64,000 bases of DNA. Source: Flavobacteriales bacterium (GTDB lineage Bacteria > Bacteroidota > Bacteroidia > Flavobacteriales_F > PHOS-HE28). The first letter of the stretch is position 1, and every line of letters begins with the position of its first letter. Shown here in pieces: positions 25,022 through 34,375 of this stretch. A program made the position numbers and the translations under genes. The notes under the pieces are model-generated. The model saw only the letters and a program-made list of their open reading frames with translations. It was not told the DNA's origin and did no database searches. The stretch spans positions 194,515 through 258,514 of the forward strand of contig JACJZH010000005.1 of assembly GCA_020635695.1 (NCBI GenBank), written 5' to 3'.

Positions 25022-26770
25022 TCAGGGCTTCACCGCGTACACCCGCAACCGCGGCTCGCGGAGCTTGAACGTAGCGCCTGGTCGGTTCCACCAGTATCCC
25101 TTCACCCGCTGTCCCGGCCCCAGGGGGTCCAGGCGCATGCGGTAGGTGATCGGCTCCCATACCCCGGCCTTGGCCGGCAGCGGGTCCATGCGGAAGGTCT
25201 CGTAATGGAACAGGGTGTCCGGTGCTTCCACGGTGAGCACGCCCAGCACATCGCGGGTCCCGTCCGCATCGCCCACGTAGCGTTCGAACTTCACCTCCAC
25301 GAACAGGGCGCGTCCTTCCGGCAAGCTCCCGGGAGGCAGTTCGAAGCCCGCGCCGAACTCCTGCATCATGACGCATTCCTGCCCGCGTGGGTCGCCGCAC
25401 TGCCAATGGGCATCGTTCCATCCCAAGGTGTCCGTCAGGACCAGCTCCAGGCCATGGGGGTGGAAGGGCGGGCATTGCATGTTGCCCCCCAGGCTGTTGC
25501 GGAATTCCGGCGCCGTCCGGCCGAACACGTGCATGTACTTGGCCCGGTCCATGTGCACCGGGTGGATGATGTTCTTTTCGTACTGCCAGAACTGGAAGGC
25601 GTGCAGTGTTCCCAAGGCGACCAGGAGGACGAGGGCCGACCTGCGCCAGGCGGGTGATGCCTGCTGCAACACCAAGCCCAGGGGCAGGACGAACACGGCG
25701 TAGTGCTCCACGAAGGCCCGGTGTCCGAAGCCGCCGCCGTAGTACCAGATCCACCAGGCGGAGATCACGTAGGTGACCACCGCCCAGTAGCCGAGCGCCC
25801 CGATGCCGCGCCAGGGATCGCGGCGGACGAGCGACACGGCGGCCAGCAGGGCAACGAACATCACGGGCGTCCACACGAACAGCCCCTTCCACCAGCTGAA
25901 CAGCACGTGGAACACCTCGGGCCGGCCCCAGTGGAACCCTTCGCCCCGGTAGCTCCATTCCCACCAATTGCCGGTCTGCAGTTTCCACAGGAGCGGTTGA
26001 AGGCCCACCATGATCAAGGCCCCGAGCACAGCTGCGCAACCGGCAAGAGGACGCTGGGTGATCAGGCCGAGCGCACGTGCCACGGTGCCACTTCCCCAGA
26101 GGACCGGCAGGGCCAGCAGGACCAGGCCGTTCGTGGGCCGCACCAGGACGATGAGCCCGAGCACGGCGCCAGTGGCCACGATGCGCCAGGTGGGCGATCG
26201 TTCATCCAGGCCCCAGGCCAGCCGCAGGAACAGGGCGAACAGCAGAAAACTGTGCACGTGCGTCCAACCCGGCTGCATCACCGCGTACTGCAGCAGTTGG
26301 GTGCCGAAAGCGAGCACCAGCAGGAGGAAGGCTGTCAGCCCGTCGGACACCCGCATCCGGACCAGGAGGCCGCCAAGCAGCCAGAGACCCAGCAGGCCGT
26401 GCACCACACCACCAAGGGATAGCGCCTTCTGGTAGGGGGCGGAGAGCCCGTCCCGGGGAGCATCGGTCAGCAGGGCCCACCCATGACCCACGGTGAACCA
26501 GGGGAGCATGAGCACGGAGGTGCCGGCGAAGTACTTGTTCAGGGATCCCGTCGGGGTCCGGTGCAGGTAGTCCGGGTCGGGCGTCTCCTGGCCGAGGTCG
26601 TGGGTGATCAGCAGGGCCTTGAGGTATCCCTGATAGCCCTTCACATCGCTGCGCACCACCCAGCGCCAGCCCTCGCCATCGGTGCCCTGCCAGCGCCAGT
26701 GGACCATGAGCACTCCCCAGACCACGGCGATCAGGAGCAGGGCCAGGTTGCTCAGGCGGGGGGTGCGCAT
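25022..26770 (-). CDS. Polytopic membrane protein, GT-C glycosyltransferase-like
   Basis: A 582-residue protein with about 10-11 membrane helices in residues 8-420 and a soluble C-terminal domain. A periplasmic loop after the first helix contains RSDVKGYQGYLKALL and DPDYLHRTPTGSLNKYF; an acidic/aromatic first loop is the usual catalytic site in GT-C lipid-linked sugar transferases, so such a role is plausible but unproven. The C-terminal 160 residues look like a beta-sandwich with FEVKFERYVGD-type strands. ATG 26770 lies 4 nt after a TATCTTGG box; the longer frame has no support. It diverges from galE across 55 bp, which hints at shared involvement in surface polysaccharide. Confidence 0.65.
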   Translation of the reverse strand: MRTPRLSNLALLLIAVVWGVLMVHWRWQGTDGEGWRWVVRSDVKGYQGYLKALLITHDLGQETPDPDYLHRTPTGSLNKYFAGTSVLMLPWFTVGHGWALLTDAPRDGLSAPYQKALSLGGVVHGLLGLWLLGGLLVRMRVSDGLTAFLLLVLAFGTQLLQYAVMQPGWTHVHSFLLFALFLRLAWGLDERSPTWRIVATGAVLGLIVLVRPTNGLVLLALPVLWGSGTVARALGLITQRPLAGCAAVLGALIMVGLQPLLWKLQTGNWWEWSYRGEGFHWGRPEVFHVLFSWWKGLFVWTPVMFVALLAAVSLVRRDPWRGIGALGYWAVVTYVISAWWIWYYGGGFGHRAFVEHYAVFVLPLGLVLQQASPAWRRSALVLLVALGTLHAFQFWQYEKNIIHPVHMDRAKYMHVFGRTAPEFRNSLGGNMQCPPFHPHGLELVLTDTLGWNDAHWQCGDPRGQECVMMQEFGAGFELPPGSLPEGRALFVEVKFERYVGDADGTRDVLGVLTVEAPDTLFHYETFRMDPLPAKAGVWEPITYRMRLDPLGPGQRVKGYWWNRPGATFKLREPRLRVYAVKP

Positions 26771-26774
26771 CGGG

Positions 26775-26782
26775 CCAAGATA
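26775..26782 (-). promoter_or_regulatory. -7 box TATCTTGG for the membrane protein gene
   Basis: TATCTTGG on the minus strand ends 4 nt before ATG 26770. It forms a back-to-back pair with the galE box, 29 bp away. Confidence 0.45.
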
Positions 26783-26811
26783 GGCGGCGTGCAGGCGGCG
26801 GAAAGGGGGTC

Positions 26812-26819
26812 TATCTTGC
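26812..26819 (+). promoter_or_regulatory. -7 box TATCTTGC for galE
   Basis: TATCTTGC ends 6 nt before ATG 26826. No TTG is present about 20 nt upstream, so the -33 element is weak or absent. Confidence 0.45.
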
Positions 26820-26825
26820 ACCGCC

Positions 26826-27842
26826 ATGAAGCGGGTCATCGTCACCGGAGGCGCGGGTTTCATCGGGTCGCACACCGCCGTTGAGCTGGCGGAGGCGGGC
26901 TATGACCCGGTGATCGTGGACGACCTGCGCAACTCCGAGGAACGGGCACTTCAAGGCATCGCAGGGATCATTGGCAAGGACCCCGAGGTGCACCGGGTGG
27001 ACTGCACGGACGAGGAGGCGTTCGCACGGGTGTTCGAGCAGGGTGCCGTGCATGGCGTCATCCACTTCGCGGCCTACAAGGCGGTGGGCGAGAGCGTGGC
27101 CGAACCGCTCAAGTACTACCACAACAACATCGGGTCCCTGGTGGTGCTTCTGCGGCTCATGGAGCGGTACGGGGTGAAGCGGCTCGTCTTCTCCTCCAGC
27201 TGTACGGTGTACGGCGACCCCGACCGGCTCCCGGTCACGGAGTCCGCCCCGGACCGCAATGCGATGTCGCCTTACGGCTTCACCAAGGTCGTCTGTGAAC
27301 GGTTGCTGCGCGATCAGAGCGCCGCGGATCCGGACCTGCGGGCCTCCTTGCTCCGCTACTTCAACCCGATCGGTGCGCATCCCTCCGCGCGGATCGGTGA
27401 GCTGCCCCTGGGGGTCCCGAACAACCTGGTGCCCTTCGTCACGCAGACCGCGGCCGGACTGCGGAAGGAGCTCACGGTGTTCGGCGATGACTACGATACC
27501 CCGGATGGAAGCTGTGTCCGCGATTACATCCACGTGGTGGACCTTGCGCGGGCCCATGTGCTGGCGCTTGGCCGGCTCGACGGGAAGGACGTGCCCGGCT
27601 GCGAGGTATTCAACCTGGGCACCGGAACGGGCAACAGCGTGTTGGAGGTGGTCCGGACGTTCGAGGAGGTGAGCGGTCTGCCACTTCCGCATCGCATCGG
27701 TCCCAGGCGCCCCGGGGATGTGCCTGCGGTCTATGCCGACCCGACCAGAGCGCGCGACGTGCTCGGGTTCGAATGCCGCTACGGCCTCAGGGAAGCATTG
27801 GCGGATGCCTGGCGCTGGCAGCAGGCCCTGGCGGGCGACTAG
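26826..27842 (+). CDS. galE: UDP-glucose 4-epimerase
   Basis: Interconverts UDP-glucose and UDP-galactose with tightly bound NAD+, feeding the Leloir pathway and the synthesis of surface sugars. An extended SDR of 338 residues: the NAD motif is VIVTGGAGFIGSH at residues 4-16, followed by the DDLRNS, HFAAYKAVGES and FSSSCTVYGDP signatures. The catalytic dyad is Tyr and Lys in SPYGFTK (YxxxK). RYFNPIGAHPS and VRDYIHVVDLARAH complete the GalE pattern. It overlaps the convergent PAP2-like gene by 4 nt. Confidence 0.94.
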   Translation: MKRVIVTGGAGFIGSHTAVELAEAGYDPVIVDDLRNSEERALQGIAGIIGKDPEVHRVDCTDEEAFARVFEQGAVHGVIHFAAYKAVGESVAEPLKYYHNNIGSLVVLLRLMERYGVKRLVFSSSCTVYGDPDRLPVTESAPDRNAMSPYGFTKVVCERLLRDQSAADPDLRASLLRYFNPIGAHPSARIGELPLGVPNNLVPFVTQTAAGLRKELTVFGDDYDTPDGSCVRDYIHVVDLARAHVLALGRLDGKDVPGCEVFNLGTGTGNSVLEVVRTFEEVSGLPLPHRIGPRRPGDVPAVYADPTRARDVLGFECRYGLREALADAWRWQQALAGD

Positions 27843-28453
27843 CCGGGTACGGCCATCACGCACACGAAGGTGCAGGTGAAGCCGAGCACCGTCCCCGCAT
27901 AGACCTGCGCCGGAGAATGGGCCCCGGCGATCAGTCTGGAGGTGCCCAACGCGCCCGCCAACAGGATGAACGCGGCCATTTCCAGCGGCGCGAAGGTGTG
28001 GTGCAGCACGAGCAGCGCGCTCAGCGCGCCGAGCAGGCCGCCCATGCCCACCATGTGCGCACTGATCTTCCAGCGGAGGGTGATCACCGCCGTGATGGCC
28101 AGGGCCAGCACGGCGCCCAGGAGCATCGCGTAGGTGGCCGGATGGTGCAGCGTGCGGCGCAGCAGGTAGTACGTGAGGCCGTAGTAGAACAGCGTCATCA
28201 CGAAGGGCATGATCCGCTCCTGACGCGTGGGCATGGACAGTTGCTGGATGACCCCGGCACGCAGCAGCAGCACGGTGCTCAGCAGGGGGAACAGCACGGT
28301 CATCAGGAACACCATGGCGAAGGTGATCAGCCGCACCTCCTCCGGCAGGAAGAAGCTGAGGTTGGGGTCCAGCCGGAAGGCCAGCACCAGCGTGTACAAC
28401 GGCATGAACAGCGGGTGCAGGACGATGCTGAGCAGGTGGGCCACGGTACGCAT
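27839..28453 (-). CDS. Integral membrane protein of the PAP2-like group
   Basis: A 204-residue protein with five or six hydrophobic helices. The C-terminal loop GTSRLIAGAHSPAQVYAG resembles the third PAP2 motif (SRxxxGxHxxxD), with the last Asp replaced by Gln; the first two PAP2 motifs are hard to see, as only a basic loop TRQERIMPF is present. It may therefore be an inactive or divergent phosphatase or a related lipid-binding protein. The ATG at 28453 gives MRTVAHLLSIVLHPLFM. It lies between galE (4-nt 3' overlap) and rpoN, both plausible neighbours for envelope biology. Confidence 0.65.
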   Translation of the reverse strand: MRTVAHLLSIVLHPLFMPLYTLVLAFRLDPNLSFFLPEEVRLITFAMVFLMTVLFPLLSTVLLLRAGVIQQLSMPTRQERIMPFVMTLFYYGLTYYLLRRTLHHPATYAMLLGAVLALAITAVITLRWKISAHMVGMGGLLGALSALLVLHHTFAPLEMAAFILLAGALGTSRLIAGAHSPAQVYAGTVLGFTCTFVCVMAVPG

Positions 28454-28498
28454 CAGCGCGAAAGGTAACGGGCCTGGTCCGGCGCGACGGGGGAACGG

Positions 28499-29953
28499 CT
28501 AGAGCTCCTTCCGCAAGCGGGCCACGGGAATGCCCAGTTGCTCGCGGTACTTGGCCACGGTGCGCCGGGCGATGTTGTAGCCCTTTTCCTGCAGCAGCGT
28601 GGTGAGCTTCTCGTCGGTCAGGGGCTTCCGTTTCTCCTCCGCATCGATGGCGTCCTGCAGGATCTTCTTCACCTCCCGGGTGCTCACCTCCTCGCCGCTG
28701 TCGGTGCTCAGCCCCTCGCTGAAGAAGTACTTGAGCGGAAAGGTGCCGTAGTTGGTCTGCACGAACTTGCTGTTGGCCACCCGGCTGATGGTGCTGATGT
28801 CCAGCCCCACCTTCTCCGCGATGTCCTTCAGGATCATCGGCCGCATGCGGGTCTCATCACCGGTCAGGAAGAAGTCGCGCTGGTGCTCCATGATGGCCTC
28901 CATGGTCATCAGCAGGGTGTGCTGGCGCTGCCGGATCGCATCGATGAACCACTTGGCGCTGTCCAGTTTCTGCTTGATGAACTGCAGGGCCTCGCGTTGG
29001 TCCTTGTCCTTCTTGTTGCGCGCGTATTCCTGCAGCATGTCCTTGTAGGTGCGGCTCAGGCGCAGTTCCGGGGCGTTGCGTCCGTTCAGCTGCAGGTCCA
29101 GGTCGCCGTCCACGGCGTTCAACAGGAAGTCGGGCACCACGGTCTGCACCGGGCGTGCGGTCTCCTGGCTGGTGTTGCCGGGCCTGGGGTTCAGGTGTAC
29201 GATCACCTCGATGGCCCCACGCAGGGCGTCCTCGTCCACTTCCAGTTTTTCCAGGATCCGGTCGTAGTGCTTCTTGGTGAAGGCCTCGAAGTGCTTCTCC
29301 ACCACCTCGCGCGCGATCCGCTGGTCCAGGTCATGGGGCATGCGCTCCAGCTGCAGCAACAGGCATTCCCGCAGGTCGCGGGCGCCCACGCCGGCGGGGT
29401 CCAGCGACTGCACCTCCTTCAAGGCGCGTTCGAGCTCCTCCTTGGTGCACGAGACGTTCTGGGTGAACGCCAGGTCGTTCACGATGGCATCCAGCTCCCG
29501 GCGCAGGTAGCCGTCCTCGTCCAGGTTGCCGATCAGGTTCTCGGCCAGCATCTCGGTGCGGTCGTCGATCCGCCTCAGTTGGAGCTGGGCCTTCAGGTGA
29601 TCGGTGAAGGTGCGGCCGCCGCTGAGGGGGATCTCCCGTTCCTCGTCATCGGCGCTCCGGTTGTTGGCGCTCAGCTTGTAGTCCGGCGTGTCGTCGTCGT
29701 CGAAGTAGTCGCTCAGGTCGAACTCCTCCTCGTCGCCACCCTCGCTTTCCTCCCGGTCGTCGGCCTCCGGCAGTTCGGCATCCTCCGCCGCCCGGTCCTC
29801 ATCCTGCCCCTCCTCCAGCGCGGGGTTCTCCTCGATCTCCTGCTTGATGCGCTGCTCCAGTTCCGCCGTGGGCACCTGCAGCAGTTTCATCAGCTGGATC
29901 TGCTGGGGGCTCAGCTTCTGCTGCAGCTTCTGGAATAGGCCCTGTTTGAGCAT
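28499..29953 (-). CDS. rpoN: RNA polymerase sigma-54 factor
   Basis: Alternative sigma factor that binds -24/-12 promoters and needs AAA+ enhancer-binding activators. The 484 residues show the Gln-rich N-terminal activator-interacting region (QKLQQKLSPQQIQLMKLLQV), an acidic region II at about residues 50-110 (EEGQDEDRAAEDAELPEADD), the core-binding domain, the DNA-binding HTH (DIAEKVGLDISTISRVANSK) and the RpoN box ARRTVAKYRE near the C-terminus. ATG 29953 is the best start; the frame can be read from a TTG three codons earlier. A perfect TATTTTTG -7 box ends 6 nt upstream. No sigma-54 activator gene is seen in the window. Confidence 0.96.
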   Translation of the reverse strand: MLKQGLFQKLQQKLSPQQIQLMKLLQVPTAELEQRIKQEIEENPALEEGQDEDRAAEDAELPEADDREESEGGDEEEFDLSDYFDDDDTPDYKLSANNRSADDEEREIPLSGGRTFTDHLKAQLQLRRIDDRTEMLAENLIGNLDEDGYLRRELDAIVNDLAFTQNVSCTKEELERALKEVQSLDPAGVGARDLRECLLLQLERMPHDLDQRIAREVVEKHFEAFTKKHYDRILEKLEVDEDALRGAIEVIVHLNPRPGNTSQETARPVQTVVPDFLLNAVDGDLDLQLNGRNAPELRLSRTYKDMLQEYARNKKDKDQREALQFIKQKLDSAKWFIDAIRQRQHTLLMTMEAIMEHQRDFFLTGDETRMRPMILKDIAEKVGLDISTISRVANSKFVQTNYGTFPLKYFFSEGLSTDSGEEVSTREVKKILQDAIDAEEKRKPLTDEKLTTLLQEKGYNIARRTVAKYREQLGIPVARLRKEL

Positions 29954-29959
29954 GCGTGG

Positions 29960-29967
29960 CAAAAATA
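29960..29967 (-). promoter_or_regulatory. Exact -7 box TATTTTTG for rpoN
   Basis: TATTTTTG on the minus strand fits TAnnTTTG at every fixed position and ends 6 nt before ATG 29953. It rules out the TTG start at 29962, which falls inside the box. Confidence 0.5.
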
Positions 29968-30000
29968 CGGGTGGCCCGCGCCCCGAAGGGTGTTCGATGC

Positions 30001-30008
30001 GATCTTCG
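30001..30008 (+). promoter_or_regulatory. -7-like box GATCTTCG for the esterase gene
   Basis: GATCTTCG ends 4 nt before ATG 30013. The identical box with identical spacing precedes the RidA gene at 42891-42898 on the other strand. Confidence 0.4.
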
Positions 30009-30012
30009 GGAC

Positions 30013-31164
30013 ATGTGGTCGCGCCTGTTCCTTTCGCTCGCCTTGTCCGTTCCCGTCGCGGGCATGGCCCAGCACACCGACACCCTCCGTTTCCGGTCGC
30101 AGGCGATGGATGCCGATCGCCTGGTGGTCGTTCACCTGCCGGAGTTCCACCGCTACGCCTCCGAAGAGGTGCGCATGCCGGTGATCGTCGTGTTGGACGG
30201 CCAGCACGAGTGGTTCGTGGGGCCGGTGGTGAACGACATCCGCTACCTCACCTTCACCAAGGAGCTGCCTCAGTGCATCACCGTGGAGGTGCCGCATGCC
30301 GACCGCATCAGCGAGTGCCGCATCCCGGAGGGAGAGGGACCGGAACCCGCCCTGCTGCGCATGCTGGTGGAGGAGCTGCCGGGTCTGTTGGAGCCCTACC
30401 ACCCGGGCGGCTTCCAGCTGCTGATCGGCCACTCCTTCACCGCGAGCTTCGCGTTGTACGCCTTCGCCAAGTACCCGGAGCGGTTTCCGGTGGTGCTCGC
30501 CCACACGCCCGGCAATGGGTCCGATGGCCACTTGGCGCGTGTGAAGCAACACGTGCAGGAGGACCCCGATCGGGCGGTGTACCTCAGTGTGGGCGGGCCT
30601 GAACTAAAGAAGGACAAGTGGCACCACGGGTGGAACACCGAGGCGCTGCGCAAGGAAGGCCTCCCGGGCGACCTGCCGAACTTCGTGTTCCGCGAGGTGC
30701 CCCATGCAGCACACAATGCGGTGCCCATCCGGGCCACGCCGGAGTTCCTGTCCCACTGCTTCAACGCCTTCTCCCTGCGCGACAGCCTGGTGCCGGTGAA
30801 CATGTACTACCAGCTTGATGAGCCTCCGCCCCCGGCCGAGGAACTGTTGAGGCAGGTGGAGGAGGACCTGGCCTGGCGCGGCACGTCGATCCCGTGGGAA
30901 CTGGCGGAGATCAACGGCATGGCTTCGCGCCTCATGACGGGCGACCATCCGGAGCAGTTGCTGGCCGTGTTCCAGCGAGGGGTGGAGCTCTATCCCGGCT
31001 ACTGGGAGTTCCATGCCGCCGTTGGCGAGCTGCTGCTGGAAAGCGATCCCGCCATGGGGAGGGCATCGCTTCGCCGGTCGCTGGCCCTGCTGGAGGAATA
31101 CGACCGGGACCAGCCGGACTACGCGGAGATCAAGGCCGAACTGGAGGAATTGCTCGGCGAGTGA
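30013..31164 (+). CDS. Exported alpha/beta-hydrolase, putative esterase
   Basis: A 383-residue protein with signal peptide MWSRLFLSLALSVPVAGMAQ. The esterase-D-type fold (as in Fes/IroE and antigen-85-like enzymes) shows MPVIVVLDGQHEW for the oxyanion strand and the nucleophile Ser141 in LLIGHSFTASFALYA. A catalytic His is likely in VPHAAHNAVP. A C-terminal helical extension (about residues 275-383) with TPR-like spacing follows the hydrolase domain. Siderophore or cell-wall ester cleavage is possible, but no substrate can be named. The longer frame has no signal peptide, so ATG 30013 is preferred. Confidence 0.8.
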   Translation: MWSRLFLSLALSVPVAGMAQHTDTLRFRSQAMDADRLVVVHLPEFHRYASEEVRMPVIVVLDGQHEWFVGPVVNDIRYLTFTKELPQCITVEVPHADRISECRIPEGEGPEPALLRMLVEELPGLLEPYHPGGFQLLIGHSFTASFALYAFAKYPERFPVVLAHTPGNGSDGHLARVKQHVQEDPDRAVYLSVGGPELKKDKWHHGWNTEALRKEGLPGDLPNFVFREVPHAAHNAVPIRATPEFLSHCFNAFSLRDSLVPVNMYYQLDEPPPPAEELLRQVEEDLAWRGTSIPWELAEINGMASRLMTGDHPEQLLAVFQRGVELYPGYWEFHAAVGELLLESDPAMGRASLRRSLALLEEYDRDQPDYAEIKAELEELLGE

Positions 31165-31175
31165 CGGTCGCTCGC

Positions 31176-31526
31176 TCAGGCCGATGCCGCCGCCACGAGC
31201 GCCTGCACGGTGGCCTTGGCGTTGCCGATGAAGATGCGGTCCGCGATCACGGCCACCGGCCGTTTCAGGAAGGTGTACTCTTCCAGGATCAGCCGGCGGA
31301 AGTCCTGCTCGGTGAGCTGCTGCTCATGCAGGCCCATCGCACGGAATTTCATCGCCCTCCGGCTGAACAGGGCCTCGTAGCTGCCTGCCAGTTCCCGGAG
31401 GTGGTCCAGTTGCTCCGGCGTAATGGGCTCGGTCTTGATGTCCTGCAGATCGAAGCGCTCCAGGCCGGGCACCTCCTTCAGGATGCGCTGGCAGGTGCTG
31501 CAGGTGGAGAGGTGGTAGATCGTCAC
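31176..31526 (-). CDS. ArsC/Spx-like thioredoxin-fold protein with intact CxxC
   Basis: A 116-residue protein of the arsenate-reductase-like family. The N-terminus is TIYHLSTCSTCQRILKE, in which CSTC supplies the redox cysteines, and the central FDLQDIKTEPITPEQLDHL and C-terminal RRLILEEYTFLKRPVAVI match the family. Such proteins act as glutaredoxin-like reductases (YffB) or transcription cofactors (Spx); which applies cannot be decided. GTG 31526 gives the family-like start; an ATG at 31565 would add MFLPHPYLHFHLP, and a TTTCTTTG box 7 nt before that ATG keeps it open. It follows asnS on the same strand. Confidence 0.8.
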   Translation of the reverse strand: MTIYHLSTCSTCQRILKEVPGLERFDLQDIKTEPITPEQLDHLRELAGSYEALFSRRAMKFRAMGLHEQQLTEQDFRRLILEEYTFLKRPVAVIADRIFIGNAKATVQALVAAASA

Positions 31527-31585
31527 GGGGAGATGAAAATGGAGATATGGGTGAGGGAGGAACACAGAGGTCCAAAGAAAGTGAG

Positions 31586-31609
31586 GGTGGCGGCTGGAGC
31601 CGCGATCAC
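31586..31609 (-). terminator. Possible terminator after asnS
   Basis: On the minus strand GGTG-atc-GCGGCT-cc-AGCCGC-CACC can fold into a stem 40-60 nt after the asnS stop, followed by a pyrimidine-rich CTCACTTTCTTT. The tight loop means the helix would open by about two pairs. Confidence 0.35.
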
Positions 31610-31650
31610 CTTCTCCCCACCATCTCCACCTTCACCCTGCTCACCAATGA

Positions 31651-33084
<1,434 letters not shown>

Positions 33085-33103
33085 CGCGTGTTCGAATGGA
33101 CCG

Positions 33104-33111
33104 CAAAGGAA
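33104..33111 (-). promoter_or_regulatory. -7-like box TTCCTTTG for asnS
   Basis: TTCCTTTG, followed by CGG, ends 19 nt before ATG 33084. The same TTCCTTTGCGG occurs upstream of the next gene (33583-33590), supporting it as a real element. Confidence 0.4.
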
Positions 33112-33133
33112 TGAAGGCCCCGCCGATCTTGCA

Positions 33134-33547
33134 TCAGCCACCGAGCATCCCTCGCCACTCGGCCACCTTGGCATGGCGCTCGAACGAGTACGTCCGGTCG
33201 GTGGCGTTGAGGTGCTCCAGGATCAGCAGGGCGCGTTCGCGGCAGGCGCGCGAGGCATGCGGACTTGCTGCTGGGGCTTCCGCTGGATCGCCCAGTCGCC
33301 AGAGGAGTTCCGCCAGGTGTTCGGCGTTCGTGGTGGTGAACGCGGGGTTGCCGGCGATCGCGTTCAGCATGTCCCGAGGGTCGCCCTCCACATCGGTCAC
33401 GGCCTTTCCCACGGCGGTGGTGAGCTGGTCCAGGGTGCTCTGCAGGGTGGTCGCGGGATCGGGCGTGCCGAGGAGCTTGCCCATCAACCGTTGCAGGACC
33501 AGGCCGAGCTGGTCGATCTGGTGCATGAGGTGGTCTCTCCGTTCCAT
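33134..33547 (-). CDS. Helical protein of unknown function
   Basis: A 137-residue, cytoplasmic, almost all-helical protein. The N-terminus [27 protein letters not shown] is amphipathic; the middle has two more helices and the C-terminus a helix ([23 protein letters not shown]). The N-terminal helix is reminiscent of DUF6483-type proteins, but I would not assign it. The upstream frame adds seventeen residues with two cysteines and looks non-coding. It lies 50 bp before asnS on the same strand and has its own -7-like box. Confidence 0.65.
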   Translation of the reverse strand: MERRDHLMHQIDQLGLVLQRLMGKLLGTPDPATTLQSTLDQLTTAVGKAVTDVEGDPRDMLNAIAGNPAFTTTNAEHLAELLWRLGDPAEAPAASPHASRACRERALLILEHLNATDRTYSFERHAKVAEWRGMLGG

Positions 33548-33582
33548 GGGTGTGGCCGCCACGGGCCCGGCGGTGCAGGCCG

Positions 33583-33590
33583 CAAAGGAA
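33583..33590 (-). promoter_or_regulatory. -7-like box TTCCTTTG for the helical protein gene
   Basis: TTCCTTTG followed by GCGG lies 35 nt before ATG 33547 and matches the asnS box. Confidence 0.35.
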
Positions 33591-33651
33591 CGACACACCC
33601 CATCCGGCGCATGAAGGCGAGGTGAAGGGAACGTGTCCCTGGGATGAACGG

Positions 33652-33682
33652 CGGAAACATTTCATGAGCGGTATTGTTTCCG
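33652..33682 (+). promoter_or_regulatory. Palindromic operator upstream of the TetR-RND operon
   Basis: CGGAAACATT (33652-33661) and ATTGTTTCCG (33673-33682) are inverted repeats, 9 of 10 bp matched, separated by 11 bp. The half-sites are 21 bp apart centre to centre, two helical turns. The right arm covers the -33 TTG (33674-33676). A bound TetR dimer would block RNA polymerase, the classic autorepression layout. Confidence 0.65.
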
Positions 33683-33705
33683 ATGTGCATTTCGTCCTAC
33701 GTTTG
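33674..33705 (+). promoter_or_regulatory. Promoter of the TetR-TolC-adaptor-RND operon
   Basis: TTG at 33674-33676 and TACGTTTG at 33698-33705 are 21 nt apart, and the -7 box fits TAnnTTTG exactly. The ATG of the regulator follows 49 nt after the box. This is the strongest promoter match in the window. Confidence 0.65.
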
Positions 33706-33754
33706 CACCCCCTTCCGGCGCATCCGTGCTCCGGAGGTTGACAGGAACGCCACC

Positions 33755-34375
33755 ATGAGCGACCGCGAACGGCAGATCATCGACCAGGCACACAAGGTCT
33801 TCATGCGCCTGGGGATCCGCAGCGTGAACATGGACGATATCGCCCAGCACCTGCGCATCAGCAAGAAGACGCTTTACCAGTTCGTGAAGGACAAGCAGGA
33901 CCTGGTGCAGCGCGTGGTGAAGTACAACTGCGAACAGCACCACGCGGCCATCACGGGGATCTGTGAGCGGGGCCTGAACGCGATCGATGAGCAGTTCGAG
34001 ATCGCCAAGTTCATCGCCGCCAAGCTGGGCGAGATGCACCCCAGCATCCACTTCGACCTGTTGAAGTACCACCCGGAGGCCTGGGACCTGCTCGAGCGCA
34101 CCGAGAAGGCCGAGATCTACGAATGCGTGGCCCGCAACATGGAGAAGGGCATCGCCGAAGGCCTGTACCGCGACGACCTGAACATCCCGGTGGTGGCCAA
34201 GATCTACATGGCCCGCTTCGATGCCGTGTTCGACGGCGAACTGTTCCCCGAGTCCGAGTACAACTTCCAGGACATCATCTGGGAGGTCTATCGCTACCAC
34301 ATCCGCGGCATCGCCAGCGAGAAGGGCATCAAGTACCTGATGAAGAAGGTGAAGCGCGAACACGCCACAGCATGA
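33755..34375 (+). CDS. TetR/AcrR family transcriptional regulator
   Basis: A 206-residue repressor-type protein. The N-terminal HTH is in residues 8-54: RQIIDQAHKVFMRLGIRSVN, then MDDIAQHLRISKKTLYQFVKDKQDL, the recognition helix being SKKTLYQF. The C-terminal all-helical domain would bind the effector and dimerise. The frame runs upstream without homology, so ATG 33755 is used. It overlaps the next ATG by the ATGA at 34372-34375. Given its position as first gene of an efflux operon and the palindrome over the promoter, it most likely represses its own operon and is released by a pump substrate. Confidence 0.9.
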   Translation: MSDRERQIIDQAHKVFMRLGIRSVNMDDIAQHLRISKKTLYQFVKDKQDLVQRVVKYNCEQHHAAITGICERGLNAIDEQFEIAKFIAAKLGEMHPSIHFDLLKYHPEAWDLLERTEKAEIYECVARNMEKGIAEGLYRDDLNIPVVAKIYMARFDAVFDGELFPESEYNFQDIIWEVYRYHIRGIASEKGIKYLMKKVKREHATA

